The notes under the pieces: model-generated | Told to the model about the DNA's origin: nothing | What the model saw: only the letters and a program-made list of their open reading frames with translations | Databases searched by the model: none | Part shown: in pieces, positions 36,264-51,300 of the stretch | How positions within the stretch are numbered: the first letter of the stretch is position 1 | Layout: each line of letters opens with the position of its first letter | Translations under genes and position numbers: made by a program | From: Strigamia acuminata | Lineage: Eukaryota > Arthropoda > Chilopoda > Geophilomorpha > Linotaeniidae | DNA length: 64,000 nt | Direction: 5' to 3' | Assembly (NCBI GenBank): GCA_949358305.1 | Contig: OX442316.1 | Span: 7,874,001-7,938,000, forward strand

Positions 36264-36520
36264 TGTGTTAATAACACGTGGGAATCGCTATCCACTTGAG
36301 TAAATACCCGAATATCTTTTTGGTTTCACTCTCCAGTCGACTGAAAACCAGATACTGCAAAAAATAAAGGTAAAATGATGAATGATAACTATAAATGGAA
36401 TGAATGAGCAAAAGGGAACTAACCTCGTTACGAATCAACACGAGGTTACCCTCTACAAAGTGAACCAGTCCAGCTGCCCCACAATGAAAGAAAGAATGAC
36501 TTTCCTTTCTAAACGTTAAG
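36264..36520 (-). promoter_or_regulatory. Non-coding first exon and proximal promoter region, Dscam copy 1
   Basis: The ATG exon has 91 nt of 5' UTR back to an acceptor at 36355-36356. A 69-nt intron (36355-36423) with donor GAG|GTTAGT precedes a non-coding first exon from 36424 upstream. The region is conserved in copies 2 (about 47380-47640) and 3 (about 58847-59090), including the intron signals. The exact TSS is not determined. Confidence 0.6.
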
Positions 36521-37255
36521 CTGTAAATGTATTGATGTAAATTCTCGAACCTCTTATTCTGGATACATTTTCGTTTCGGATTATAAATATTGGTAATGTA
36601 GAATTTCATGTTTTCTATTTGATTCAATAAAGTATATTTAATAAATTAAAAAACAGTCGTAGTTTTCATTGCAGGATTAAACCTAAAAACCTTTTCTTTA
36701 AAGAAATATAAGATTTATAATGATGTGTGTATATCTTGATTTCTAAATAGGATAAAATTATCATTCCATGACAGTTAATGCAGTTAACAACAGTGAAATT
36801 TATTTATAAACTTACATAAATCTAAATTATGCTGACTATGTTTTAGAAAAACAAAATTGATAAATATCACATCGAAACACAAATCTAAGTTGTTTTCCTG
36901 TACACCTTTTATGGAATTCATTTAAACCAATGACATTTACAACACCATTCTACATCAAACTAATTCCTTCTGACTTGTGAGTCACATAAGGTTTTACTAC
37001 ATCACAAGACGTTTAAATATATTACTCAGATGCTGTGGTATTTTTTCTCTAGTGTACAATAAGAGTATGATTATGACACAAACAACTAGCAAGAAATTCC
37101 TATTACGAACATCAAGTATTAAAAAGATTTTGAGCACACCTTTTTAAAATACAAATTTCTATCACAATTGTGATTTATTATAATACCTAAGTAGATGAAG
37201 GAATTAAAACAATCGAAAGCTGAAAATTGTTCCGAGAACGAGAAAAAACCATCGT
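36264..37255. other. Spacer between Dscam copies 1 and 2
   Basis: Contains the non-coding first exon of copy 1 (near 36424-36520) and the 3' UTR of copy 2 (37255 down to a poly(A) signal at 36799-36804). No other gene seen. Confidence 0.6.
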
Positions 37256-40200
37256 TTACATTCCTTTTGGAGGTTTATCGTAACCATCAGTTGATTGCAT
37301 TTGCATGCCATCAGCATTTCCAAATCCAAAAGCAGTTTCTTGGAACCCTAAACCGGATCTAAAGAACATCAAAATCCAAGATTATAACAAAATGATTTGT
37401 AAAATTAAGTCTAAACTACCAGTATTAAAATTGTAAACATTTAAAAATAATGGTCTATTAATTAACCTGTTAGCTGATTGCTGTATTGAATCCCCGCATC
37501 TTTGCGGCAAAACACGAATTCCTACGTAGTAAAATTAATTAGTAAAAACTTACAAAAGTTAGAAAAGAAATTTAAACTATTAACCTTGTACTCCTGAGCG
37601 GTGTGGCATTCTAGTTAAAGTTCTACTTTCTACCCAAGCATCAGAATCTGGAAAGTAATCAACTCGGCCAGTAGCGTAGGGATTGGGATCTTTACACGCA
37701 TTTAATATAAACAAAATAATAATTTTACAAAGTGTAGTGATGAATAAATTCATTTTCAACTATGGTAAATGAAAATTACCATTTCTTTTATGTTTGTGAT
37801 GTGGAATGGTTGCATAAAGGGCAGAACCAGTGTATGAAGTTGACGCCCTATCACCACTTCTCCAAGTGTCAAGTGTGTAATCTATAAGAACAAGACAAGT
37901 TAAAACTCATCACCAGTAAAATCATTCCTAAAAACAACCTGATGGTGTTCCAACGCTTCCACTCTTTCTTTTTATACATATACAAATAATAGCAGATGCA
38001 ATAATCACCACAATTAACAAAGCGACAGCAGGAATAAAAATGTATGGATCCAGGTAGAAAATGTAAACTGGAGATTGTGGCTTTTCCACTGTGATTTCAG
38101 GATGTGGAATTTTTCCTACGAACAAGCAAATTTAAAATTTAAAAGAAACTTTCAATTCTACAACAAACCTCCAGTAGCTGTTAATGTTGCAAATTTGAAT
38201 GCTGCTGGAATGGCATCTCCATTGGTGTTTGCCGTAACACGCAAATCATACCAAGTGGCCGGAATTAAGCCAGGGATGACAAGCTTTCTTTGTGTTGGAC
38301 GTATACTGCTACTGACAGTGGTCCACTCGTCGGAATGAATCGTTTTATACTCCACTTGGAATGTTTGAATCGTGCAAGCAGTTACTGGCCACGACTCCAA
38401 ATGCACGGAGACAAAAGTGGATCCTTCATGCAGCAATTGGTCTTTTGTTGGAATGGTTACTTCTATTTGTGGTTAAGCAAAAAATGACATAAGCAAAAGA
38501 TCTAAAATTAAGTGTAACGTGCTTGCCTGATCCTTCTGTTGATGATTTTATGGTTTCGCAAGGGATTCCCTTGCCAACTTTATTGAAAGCTTCCATATAA
38601 ATGTGATAATTGACGCCGCAAGCTAGATTGTTTAAGGTGAATACTTCTTTCTCTGGGCTTAGTTCGACTGTTTCCCAATCAGAATTATCTCGTTTGTAAT
38701 GTAGTATGTATCCCTTTATTGCATCACCACCATTCTGACCCGGTTTCCATTGGAATTGAATAGATGAACGAGTTTTCGAAATGATATCCAGTATCGGAGC
38801 ATCAGGCGGAACTAAGTCACAAATAAATATGACAATAAAATTGGAAATTTATAATACTGAGTTTACCTTGAACATTTAAATTGTAGTGAACTTCATCTTT
38901 GCCGTGAATGTTGTAAATAGTACAGGTATAATTTCCACTGTCTTTATTCTCGACCTTATTAATCAATAAAGTTCCATCGGACAAAAGGACTTTCCGACCA
39001 CCAATTAGAACTGATTCATGTCTTTCAAAAATATCGCAAAGATTATACGAATATTGTCATCAAATGTCTTAAATATAATTACCCAATAACCCATTTGTGT
39101 TGTGGTGATGGAATGCCAACAGCCTTGCAGGGAAGTGTTATGTCTCTTTTCCATGGTGTGTGGATTACATCATCAAAGGATGCTGCGGTAGCAGCAACTG
39201 TAAAGAAATACAGTAATATTTTAAAAGTTTTTATACATTTTTGGTTTAAGAACTATCTTCACCAGCGGAGTCTGCTACAGATTGAGCAATAACATCTGAA
39301 TGTTGACCTTCTCCAATGGCAGATGTTGCGGATACCCAAAATGCATACTTCTGATTTTTCCGCAATCCTTTCACTTCAAAGTATTCCATATCAGATTGAA
39401 ATGTGTGTACGTTGTTTGTTCTACTTTGTTCAGTTTTCAATAGAGCATCAGACCCAATCTACAGTAGAAAATATTCTCTTTTAGTTGACTGTAATAGCTA
39501 ATGCGTTGCAGTTTCACAGCATTATTGTAATAACCTCCTCACTTTCAGACAGTGGTCTATAATATATGTTGTATTTGATCACATCTCCATTGATTCGGTT
39601 TGGTGGTTTCCAAGCAACAACAATGGAATCTGATGACGCAGGGAGAGCCTTAATTTTATTTGGACGGTCAGGTACTGTATCGAATGAAATTATTAAATTA
39701 AAAATCTGCGTCAACAATAATTCTACATCACATACCATCTTCATGAGTTTTACAATAAACTGGTTCAGTTTTAACACCATCACCGACTTTAGTAAATGCC
39801 AAAACTACAATTGAATAATTAGTATTCACGTCAAGGTGTGGCAAAGTCAATCGTTCTTTTTCGGAAGTCTTAAACTGAACTTCCAGGTCTGCAAATTAAA
39901 TTACAAATTGTAAAAAAGGCAAAAAAAGACAACCAAAGCACTTACTAAACCACTCAGTAATTGGTTTGTAAATTACTTTATAACCACGCAGTATTCCATT
40001 GACTGTTTCAGGTGGTACAGGTTCCCAAAGAACATAAATGCTTTTAGAGGACAGAGCTGAACAGCGCAATTCCCCAGGCGGTTGTGATGGCACTACAATC
40101 GAAAGGCAGCATTCATAAAAATGTCCTTACTTAAAATAAAAGAAATTACCATCTTCGGATGTCATGACAAGTATTGGTTCAGTCAGGGGACCAACTCCTT

Positions 40201-43200
40201 TATCATTATACACCTGAATGACTACAGTGTACATTGTGTACTTATGTAAATTAGTGATTTGATAGATAAGATCTTCAGTATAATCTTCTGGTACTTCCAG
40301 AGCACTGAATTCGTAAGGCTCATACGACCCGTTTATACGGTAACCAATATTGTAGCCACGTATTACTCCATTCCAAGTGTCTTTGCGAGGGGGCTGCATT
40401 AACATAACTCATAATTAGTTGATTGAGCAACTTTAATAAATAAAAAACAATTACTTTCCATGTGATTCGAAATGTATTTCCATCTATTGCCTCCACCTCT
40501 ACGTTTTGCACTCCACCTGTTGGAACTGTTTAAAGTGTGAATTGTAGTCTTGTTTAATTAATGTGTCAATGTACTTCGTACCATCCATATCAGTAGTTTG
40601 AGTAATTTCATTGCTGAACTTACTAACGCCGATTTCATTCACTGCAGCTATTCTAAATGTATAACTTGTTGCAGGTTGCAAATTGATAACATTTGTTGCA
40701 GTTTTAGATCCATCCACAGTTTCGTTGAACTTTTTTAGTTGCCAATTGTCTAAATGAAAAGGAAAACTATTATATCTGCCCGTGAAAACCAATCCAAGTT
40801 TTTATCACTATGGTACATACCAACTTGTCTTTTATATTGCACCAAATAGTGCAATATCGGACTATTTCCATCGAATGGTTTTTCCCAAGTCAAAAAGGCT
40901 GAACGATTGCCACCTGAATGTTGCGACTCCAGTACTGGGACCTCAGGTGGCTCTTTATGTTTTGGAATAAATTTAGTTTGATATTAACAAATTAAATTCA
41001 TCTATACCTTGAATATTTAATTGCAATTCCATAGTATCTGTCCCAAAACTGTTTTTGGCTTCACAGACATACATGGTCGAATCTTCGCGAGAAATCTTCT
41101 TTACTAACAATGTGCTTGAAGTGGAATTAATACCATTTGAAATAATTTTAAATCTAATAAAAATAATTAAAAACAATAATTCAATTTACAAAAAAAATAT
41201 GCTATTAATACTTTGATTCTGCAGTGTCTTTTATAGGTGCATTGTTTAATTGCCAGCTAAAACTCATTGGTACATCACCATTGGCAGCACAAACAAGTTG
41301 TGCTTCGGTATTAATATTTGCATTAAGTCGCTGACTTTTTTTTGTAAAATATGGGGGAGCTTAAACGAATGCATTAATTACTTCCTCATGTGGAAAATAA
41401 TTAGTTAAATACACTATACCTAATACTGATAATAGGACCATCATACTCAGATTACGTCCAACTCCATTAGAAGCAATACATGCATAACGACCTTCTTTGA
41501 CTTTAGAAACACTTATCAGAATTAAAGTGCCATTGGGTAATATTTTGGTTTCTGTGTCGCTATAAATAGGAGAGCTTTTGAATCCTTTACTTTCTGAAAA
41601 AAATCAAAACAATTGGTTACAGTACACTTTTGTAAATTAATTTAATTACCTTTAGCAAACATCCAAGTAATTTTGGGCAATGGATAACCATCTGCTCTAC
41701 AATGAAAATATGCTTCAGCACCGTTTGTCACAGTCTGACTCGTTGGCTCAACGATCCACTTTGGTGGTACTAAAGTGTAAAATAAGTAAATTTATTACAT
41801 CAAAAAGAAACAAAAGCAAAAGCAAAAGCAAAAGCAAAAGCAAAATTAAAACAAAGTAATTTAAATAATGAACTTTACGAAATCTTTTTCATTTTGTTTT
41901 AATTGTAACATAATTTAAAATGGAAAGTACAAACATTTCATTTGCTATATCCCATTCTAACGATTCCATTCCAACTAATATTGTGGAACTTACAAAATCT
42001 ACATTTGCAACAATACCAAAATATGTGGAACTTGCAAAATCTACATTTGCGACAATAAATATGTGCAACTCGACATCATTTTAACTGGTTACTGTCGTAA
42101 ACATTTTCAAGTAAATGACTGCTACCAGTTTAAAATATTCTGTCAGATTTAAAGATTTATGGACAACAAGAATTTACTTCAATACAAACACTACTACCGG
42201 TAATTTTTAAAAATAATAATTAGGTACAAGTGGTTGTGCTGGAACTGTACCACAACTTGCAGATTCATCAAAGTTATACAAAGTTCAAAAAGAATTCAGC
42301 TTATTGATAAACCTAATTCTGAAAGTTTGCCAACGTTACAATCCACAATAAATGCTTTTTTTACGTATATAAAGTTTCTAATTAGATCTAAAGATCAAAT
42401 TAGAAGCAAGACTGAAAACAGCTAATTTTTTTTTATTCCTCAAAATAAAATTGGGAATTTAAAAAAAAAATATTAACAATATTTTTATACTGTATTGACG
42501 AAAGACGTTCACCCCTACGAAACTGTCATATTACAGGCCATTTAAATCATTTGATTGTTATTACCCTGTACAATTAGTTTTGCAGTATAAGTAGCAATGC
42601 CAGCCTGATTTTCTGCTTGACATGTATAGTTGCCAGAATGTTCTCTCTTGACTGGGTCGATTGATAGTACAGTCGAATAAGAGTCAAATTTCCTGACTAA
42701 CACAGATTTTGGAAGTAATTTTCCATCTTTCAGCCAAGACATCGCAAGTGGCAGATCTCCACGACTGACAACACAAGAAACTCGTAAAAAAGAGCCTTCT
42801 ATAAGATGTTCATCTTGGAAAGCAAATGGGACAATCTTTGGGGGAACTGAAAAGAACAATATTGCAGACTATTACCATTAACTAATAACTGAGTCGTGTG
42901 GGAAATGGATGCTGCAGAGTTGTGAGCTGCACACGTGTAGTTGCCAGCGTGCTGTCTTTGGACGTTTTCAATCGTTAAAATACTCGAATAGTCATCAATT
43001 GATTTTGTTATTATGTTTTCATTAGACGAAATTTTTTTCCCATTTCTTAACCAATTGATTTCAATTGGGAGATCGCCTTGATAAACTACACATGATATCC
43101 GAGCCAATACACCTTCAGTCAATCCATTTTCAGGGAAAGCAAAGGGAGTAATTTTGGGTGCAACTGAAAAATAATTGATTAATTTATTACAATTTTTTTT

Positions 43201-46200
43201 TCAAATAAAAAAAGTATCGCCTTTAAAGTAAAAAAGTATTTTGTGGAATTTGCACAAAATACATTTTTTTAAATACCACATTACTTTTATCTGTAAGAAA
43301 GATAAGCACAAAATTCGTTAATTTACCATAAACCAACAGCTGTGCTGTGAATGTAATTGATGCGGCCTTATTACTTGCAACGCAAGTATAGTTTCCCGTA
43401 TGAATAGATAAAACACTTTCAATGCTTAAAGACTTAGCGTGGCCGTCGTAGTCCCGCATAATTATCCCCATGCTAGGCGATATAATCTCTTGACCATCTT
43501 TTAGCCATTTAAAATTTATAGGCAAGTCTCCTTGACTCACTGCACATATAATGTGGGCTCTCATTCCCTTGAAGAACTGATCGTCTTGGAAGGCAAATGG
43601 CAGTATCCTAGGTGGAACTGAAAGATATAAGTAAAATGATTATTACCATTGACTGCAAGATGCGTGCTGAAACTGACAGTTCCAGCTGCGTTGTTCGCTC
43701 TGCAGGTGTATTTTCCATTATGTCGAGGAGTAATAGCAGCTATAGTAAGAATGCTGGAGAATTCATCGATATCTCTAACTGTAACCCCAAAATCTGAAGG
43801 GATTGGTTTGTCGTCTTTTTCCCAATGCATAGTTAATGGTGTATCGCCCTCAACCACAACACACTGCAGTCTGCCTCGACTACCTTCTTGAACAAGTTCA
43901 TCTTGAAATGAAAACGGTGCTAGTTTGGGCGTAACTGGAAGTAATATTTGTCTGATTAAATAATTTAATTTTAAGCTAAAAGAATTTTTGTGGTTGAACA
44001 GTAAATTTCCTCAAGACCGTGCCTTGCGAGTTAGACTTAAACCAAATTCAAAAGAAATCCCGTCAAAGAATACTTAAACTACAAATTGCCTTTTCTGATA
44101 GAACAATCCTTGTGTCAGAACGGAACACTTTATTTAGATCCAAATATTAGTTTCCTCAAATTTAGGTAAATTTAAACTATGAAAATGAAAGAAGTAACAG
44201 TCGGGACACTTTTATCTTGAAACCACCTACCCCAAGTCTTGAGAAATTCCACTAGCTGCATTCAAAAAGTCTAAAACGACTCGTTTCTGTCGTTTCGTGT
44301 TGATACGTGTGACGTCATTCCCATTGAATAACATGGGAATGACACGACACTTATCAACACGAAACGACAAAAACGAGTCGTTGTAGACTTTTTGAATGCA
44401 GCTACTGCCAACTTTAGAATTCATCATCAAAAAAATATATTTTTAATTCCTCTTTCCAATACAAAACAATCCCGTATTAATTCTTCCAGATTTGATAAAT
44501 ATTACTCCGTATAGTAAAAACGATACTTTGGCGTAGACTTCTGCTTTCAACTTACCAAGAACATTCAGACGAATTTTTCCATGTACTGTTGTTTGTTTAT
44601 CGCCGCTAACTCTGCAAATATAAATTCCACTGTCCGTAGTTCTGTCGACGTCATAAATTGTTAAGGAATCATTCACTTGTGGTATTTGCCTCACGTTTTG
44701 TGGCAGTAACAATTCATCTAAAAATTATGATAATCCTTTTTATAAACATATAAATCAAATATTATGAACATTTTAATATTACAAATGTGTACACCCATGG
44801 AAAAAAAATTCCGTTGAATACCGCAGTATCAAGGAAAATTTTTTTTCCACAGGTGTAGTTACAAATATATCATTTGTATAATAAAGTAATAGGCATTTAA
44901 ATAACATATTGTATGATAGCCATACTGTACTTCACAAAATCTCCAATAGAAAATTAAAAATCAAACGGTTTATTAACCTTTCTCCCATTGTACATCTGTA
45001 ATGGGATAGCCATATACTGGACAACTCAAAATTGCATTTGCACCATTAACAACATTTAAAGCAGGAGTATGTCGCATTCCTACGTCACCTAATACAAATA
45101 TGAGCATAGATTAGAAATCATACATTTATTTTAAGCAGTTACTTATTACCATAAACATTAATTCGTGCCCAATGAAATGCGCTTCCTGCTCGATTTTCAG
45201 CAAGACATTTATACAAGCCTCCATCTTCCGTTTTGATATTTTTAATGGCTAATTCAGTAATGACGTTACCACTATTTGTAGATTCTTTAATTTTCAAGTG
45301 ACCACTACTTTGTAATTCATTGCCGTCTAAAAACCATGAAAATGCTGGCAAAGGATTGCCCTTTGCTACACATTTCAATTGTATTATATCGCCAGGGTTT
45401 TTTACCTCAGTACTAAACCACTCTGTAACAAGTGATGGCATATCTAAAAATTGAATAATTTAATTTCCGTACAAGAAATAAAAAGGTACTTCTGTCTTAC
45501 CTCCCAACAATATTGCTGTACTTCCACAAGCAGTCTCATATTCATTTGCAACACAACACTGATAAACCCCTCTGTCATCAGCAGATGCAGTTGAAATGTG
45601 TATTGTATCATTTTCATTACTCAGGAAAACCTGTTTATTGAAATAAATTGGTTTCCCATTTTTTAACCATTTTAAACTTTGAATTGGAATTCCATTTGGT
45701 TTGCAGGAAATTGATGTTTGTTTTCCAGCATCAACGGTGGCAGTTTTAGGCTCAGTTACGACAGCAAGTGACTCTTTAAAATAAAAAATATTATAATAGT
45801 TGAATTTTACACATTTTAAAAAAATATTTAAGTCACCTGTTACAGTCACTTTTGTGTCCCAGGATTCTTGACCCACGGAATTGAACGAGGTGCATCTATA
45901 GATACCACTATCAGACGACTTCACATTTTCAATTATCAAAGAACCGGAAACTTGTATTTGACGAGAATTTCGTTCCATACCCTGAATTCCAATCCTTTGC
46001 CAACTAATGCCCAAACAAAATAAATAAAAATTTAAAACAGAAAACGAAATGTATTTGTTTATAGCCTAACCTCGTGTTAGCTGTCGGATTTGCTTGGACT
46101 TCACACGGCAGAAAAGCAATCTGCCCATGTTTGACAGAAACCTTTTTTTCGGACAGTATTATTTTAGGTGGAACATTTCCATGCGGCTCTACAAAACAAT

Positions 46201-47379
46201 TAACAACATGTAAAATTTAATTCCAAGAAATTATATAGTAATTACCCGTAACAAACAGTTTCCCACTCATGGCACTTCTTACTGTTTCCCCCGTGAGTCG
46301 GTTGTAGGTTTGGCAATGGAAACTAGTCATGCCATCTTTCATGTCAACATCCTTAATAAATAAGTCACCGGACGGCATAAGACTGTACTTTGAATCTGCA
46401 GAATATAATTTAGCTTGGTTCGTATACCGTAATTGTTATTATTGTTTCAATTTTTACTTTCATCCATTTGAGCAGATTTTATAATGACCACTGAATCTCT
46501 AATCCAAGCAGTAACATTAACGTAAGACATCAAAAATGTTGGAACGTGGCATCGCATCACTGCCGTATTTCCCTGAATAGCGTACACATCATAGACATAG
46601 ACATCATAAGGTTGAAGAACAACTAGAACAAGTTCATAGTAAATTTTAAAGGAACATAATAATTAAATATATAAACTTTTCTACCAGCTTTAACTTGAAT
46701 ATCATGGCTGACAATCGTGCCTAGAGTATTAGTAGCTGTGCATTTGTAAACTGTTGCATGAACATCTTGACGAAAAGCCTCAGCCGAAAAAGGTGGGAAA
46801 GTTATTGTTCCGTCCCCATCCACCATGCGAAGACCGTTAACATTGGTTACAAGAGTGCCATCTTTCAAATACCATCGAATTTTAATATCAGGCTGAGATG
46901 ATTTGCATTGAAGCGATCCTCCAGTAGAATTCGAAAAGTCAACAATCGGCGGTGGAACATTGACAAATATTGGAATTGTATCTTTCACATCTGGGGAAAA
47001 TCAATATATTGTGTAAATCGTTCCAAACACATAAATTACACACGTACTAAATTACATAAAACTTTTCTATTTATTAAGTATATTTATTAAAGCTAGAAGC
47101 TAAAAATATTCAACTCCGAGAATTTATTAAAGCAATTCCAGAATTTTATAAAGAACATCAAAAATTAAATTGTGCGTAATAGCAATGAAATTATTTTTAT
47201 ACAAATTCAAATTTGCACTCCGCAGCTTGCTCTTGCCATTGGCTGGACAAGATATAGCCTTTCTCAAAGCCCCCATCATGAAATAAATGTTAGTGCCACC
47301 TACCCTGGAGAACAGCAGGGGTGAGAAGCAGAAGGCTGATCCACCAACACGCTGCACGGAAATTCCTTGCTACTCCCAT
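37256..47379 (-). CDS. Dscam: Dscam-family cell adhesion receptor, copy 2
   Basis: Same exon plan as copy 1. Signal peptide exon 47304-47379 (begins MGVARNFRAACWWISLLLL); Ig1 about 46689-46993; Ig2-Ig6 down to about 44563; four Ig7 exons 42565-43934; Ig8 from about 41771 (VPPKWIVEP); Ig9 about 41016-41360; FN1-FN4 about 39250-40960; Ig10 about 38875-39200; FN5 and FN6 about 38168-38813; membrane-helix exon 37939-38115; tail exons to TAA 37256. The TM exon and Ig7 exons have exactly the lengths of copy 1. The FN5-to-FN6 intron again opens with GC. The last exon has a small insertion relative to copy 1 (MQMQSTDGY). The intron before Ig7 carries a foldback element. No disabling change seen in the exons I read. 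Confidence 0.92.
41808..41846. repeat. (CAAAAG)n microsatellite
   Basis: About five to six perfect hexamer copies in the intron between Ig7 and Ig8 of Dscam copy 2. Confidence 0.85.
42565..43934 (-). other. Four-exon Ig7 cluster of Dscam copy 2
   Basis: 7.1 = 43647-43934, 7.2 = 43327-43617, 7.3 = 42876-43163, 7.4 = 42565-42846. Lengths are 288/291/288/282, identical to copies 1 and 3. Introns 7.1-7.2 and 7.3-7.4 are again exactly 29 nt, differing from copy 1 by one base each; 7.2-7.3 is 163 nt. Confidence 0.9.
44253..44404. mobile_element. Foldback (MITE-like) element
   Basis: Two arms of about 72 bp, nearly perfect inverted copies of each other (outer ends TAGCTGCATTCAAAAAGTCT and its complement), separated by about 8 nt. 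TA dinucleotides bound the arms. It sits in the intron between Ig6 and Ig7.1 of Dscam copy 2 and is absent from the equivalent intron of copy 1 (33032-33455). No coding capacity. Confidence 0.75.
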
Positions 47380-48328
47380 TGTGTTACGAACACGTGGGAC
47401 AAGCTATCCACTTGAGTAATTACTCTAATATCCTTTAGATTTCAAGCACCAGTCGACTGAAAACTCGATACTGTAAAGGAACGAAGTAAGAAAGATGAAT
47501 GATAACTAAAAATGAAATGAATGAGCAAAAGGGAACTAACCTCTTTACAAATCAACACGAGGACACCCTCTACAAAGTGAACCGGTCCAGCTGCCCCACT
47601 TTGAAAGAAAGAATGACTTCCCTGTCTAACTGTGTCGCTGAATTGATGCAATTTCTCGAATCATATTCTGGAATATCTCACTTCGAATTATAAAAATTGG
47701 TACTGTAAAAAATTTGATTCAATTTGAAAAGTATTCATTTGTTTCTTGTCTTGTACCTAATTTAATAATTTATAAATTTACTGATAGTTTTACCTGCAGT
47801 GTTAAACCTTAAGAGTATTTTCTAAAAAAAGAGAGAAATTGCATCTTGATTTTTCTAAATAGGATAAAATTGTCATTCCATGACAGTTAATGCAGTAAAC
47901 AACAGTGACATTTATTTATAAACTTAGAGAAATCTACATTACTCTGATAATGATTCATAAACATCACATTACAACAGAGATCTAACTCGTTTCCTATTAA
48001 CCTATTATGGAATTCGTTTAAATCTAATTAAGGAAATGACATTTGCAACACAATTCGACGTTAAAGTAATTTTTACGTTAGTCACTTAACACAATACTGT
48101 AGACAATAGACATATATGTTAATGTATTACTCAAAAACTAGTGGTGTATAGGATTGATCATCATTTTGAAAAAATTTGAAATACATTTGTAATACGAGCA
48201 TCAAGTATTAAAAAGACTTTGAAATTTAAATTCCTATTGCAAAGACTGATTTAATATAATGCATAAGCATATAAGTATTAAAACATTCGTAAACTGATGA
48301 GTATTCTGAGATTAAGAATAAGAGTATC
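47380..48328. other. Spacer between Dscam copies 2 and 3
   Basis: Holds the 5' UTR and non-coding first exon of copy 2 (donor GAG|GTTAGT near 47541, acceptor near 47470) and the 3' UTR of copy 3 to a poly(A) signal at 47911-47916. No further gene seen. Confidence 0.6.
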
Positions 48329-51300
48329 CTACATTCCTTTTGGAGGTTTGTCATAACCATCATTGGATTGTATGCCATCAGCATTTGCAAACTCAAACAC
48401 AGTCTCTTGAAACCCTAAACCGGATCTAAAACATTTACAATTGAAGATTTTATACATATTAAAATTAAAAATTAATTTTTTTTTTTTTTTTCTTAAATAA
48501 ATATTTAAAAATATTGTTGTGATAAATCACCTGTTATCTGATTGCTGCATTGAATCCACGCATCTTTGCGGTAAAACTCGAATTCCTGAGTAATAACATT
48601 AGTTAAGAAATTAGATTTAAAAAGAATATTTCAACAGCTAACCTTGTACTCCTGAGTGGTGTGGCATTCTAGTTAAAGTTCGGGTTTCCACCCAAGCATC
48701 AGAATCTGGAAAGTAATCGACTCTGCCAGATGCGTAAGGATTGGGGTCTTTATACAGACACAATATAATTAATTTTTTTGTAAATTGTAATGCTTAATCG
48801 TTCAGTACTGGTAAAGTAAAATTACCATTTCTTTTGTGTTTGTGATGTGGAATGGTTGCATATAAGGCGGAACCAGTGTAAGATGATGATGCCCTATCAC
48901 CGGTTCGCCATGTATCAAGCGTGTAATCTAAAAAAAAGAAAGATGAGTTAATCCTCGAGACTACCAAAGTGCATTTTTTTATAAAACCCACCTGATGGTG
49001 TTCCAACACTTCCACTCTTTCTTTTGATCCATATACAAATAATAGCAGATGCAATAATCACCACAATTAACAAAGCGACAGCAGGAATGAAAATGTATGG
49101 ATCCAAGTAGAAAATGTAAACTGGAGATTGTGGCTGTTCCACTGTGATTTCAGGATGCGGAATTTTTCCTAAGAACAAGCAAATTTAAAATTTAAAACAA
49201 ACTTCTAATTCTAAAACAAACCTCCAGTAGCTGTTAATGTTGCAAATTTGAATGTGGCTGGAATGGCATCTCCATTGGTGTTTGCCGTTACACGCAAATC
49301 GTACCAAGTCGCCGAGATTAAGCCAGGAATGACAAGTTTTCTTTGTGTTGGTCGTATACTGCTACTGACAGTGGTCCACTCGTCGGAGTGAATCGTTTTA
49401 TACTCCACTTGAAAAGTCTGAACCGTGCAAGCAGTTACTGGCCACGACTCCAAATGCACGGAGACAAAAGTGGATCCTTCATGCAGCAATTGGTCTCTTG
49501 TTGGAATGGTTATTTCTATTTAAACGAAAAATGACATAAGCAAAAGGCCTAAAACTAAGTGTAACGTGTTTGCCTGATCCTTCTGTTGACGTTTTAATGG
49601 TGTCGCAAGGGATTCCCTTGCCGACTTTATTGAAAGCTTCCATATAAATATGATAGTTAACGCCGCAAGCTAGATTGTTTAAGGTGAATACTTCTTTATC
49701 TGGGCTTAGTTCGACTGTTTCCCAATCAGAATTATCTCGTTTGTAATGTAGAATGTATCCCTTTATTGAATCACCACCATTCTGACCAGGTTTCCATTGG
49801 AATTGAATAGATGAACGAGTTTTCGAAATGATATCCAGTGTCGGAGCATCAGGTGGAACTGAGTCACAAATAAATATGAGAATAAAATTGAAAATTTATT
49901 ATCCTGAGTTTACCTTGAACATTTAAATTGTAGTGAACTTCATCTTTGCCGTGAATGTTGTAAATAGTACAAGTATAATTCCCACTGTCTTTATTCTCAA
50001 CCTTATTAATCAATAAAGTTCCATCCGACAAAAGAACTTTTCGGCCACCAATTGAAACTGATTCATGTCTTAAGGGAAATTGAAAAGACTGTACTCATAT
50101 TGTGAACAAACTTATCCGTTGTAATTACCCAATAACCCATTTGTGTTGCGGTGTTGGGATGCCAACAGCCTTGCAGGGAAGCGTTATGTCTCTTTTCCAT
50201 GGTGTGTGAATTACATCATCAAAGGATGCTGCAGTAGCAGCAACTGTAAAGAAATAATATTTTAAAGGTTTTCTTACATTTTTGGTTTTAGAACTATCTT
50301 CACCAGCGGAGTCTGCTACAGATTGAGCAATAACATCTGAATGTTGACCTTCTCCAATGGCAGATGTTGCGGATACCCAAAATGCATACTTCTGATTTTT
50401 GCGCAATCCTTTTATTTCAAAGTATTCCATATCAGATTGAAATGTGTGTACGTTGTTTGTTCTACTTTGTTCAGTTTTCAATAAGGCGTCAGAACCAACC
50501 TATAAAATATTTCCCTTAAGTTGACTATTGGCTAATGCATTGCATGTTCAAAGCATTATTGTAATAACCTCCTCACTTTCAGACAGTGGTCTATAATATA
50601 CATTGTATTTGATGACATCTCCATTGATTCGGTTTGGTGGTTTCCAAGCAACAACAACGGAATCTGAAGACGCCGGTAGAGCCTTAATTTTATTTGGACG
50701 GTCAGGTACTGCATTTTGTGAAAATATTGAATCAAAATTACTCGTAAACAATAATTATACACTATGTACCATCTTCATGGGTTTTACAATAAACTGGTTC
50801 AGTTTTAATACCATCACCAACTTTGGTAAATGCCAAAACAGCAATTGAATAATTAGTATTCACGCTGAGGTTTGACAAAGTCAATCTTTCTTTTTCAGAA
50901 GTCTTAAACTCAACTTCTAGGTCTGCAAATTAATTTACAAATTTTAATCAAAAACACTTTTCAGAAATTTGTACAAACTTACCATACCACTCAGTAATTG
51001 GTTTGTAAATCACTTTATAGCCACGCAGTATTCCATTGACCGTCTCGGAAGGTACCGGTTCCCAAAGAACGTAAATGCTTTTAGAGGACAGAGCTGAACA
51101 GCGCAATTCCCCAGGCGGTTGTGATGGCACTACAATCGAAAGGCAGCATTCATAAAAATGTCCTTACTTAAAATAAAAGAAAGTACCATCTTCGGATGTC
51201 ATGACCAGTATTGGTTCAGTTAAGGGACCAACTCCTTTATCATTATACACTTGAATGACTACAGTGTACATTGTGTACTTATGCAAATTAGTGATTTGAT

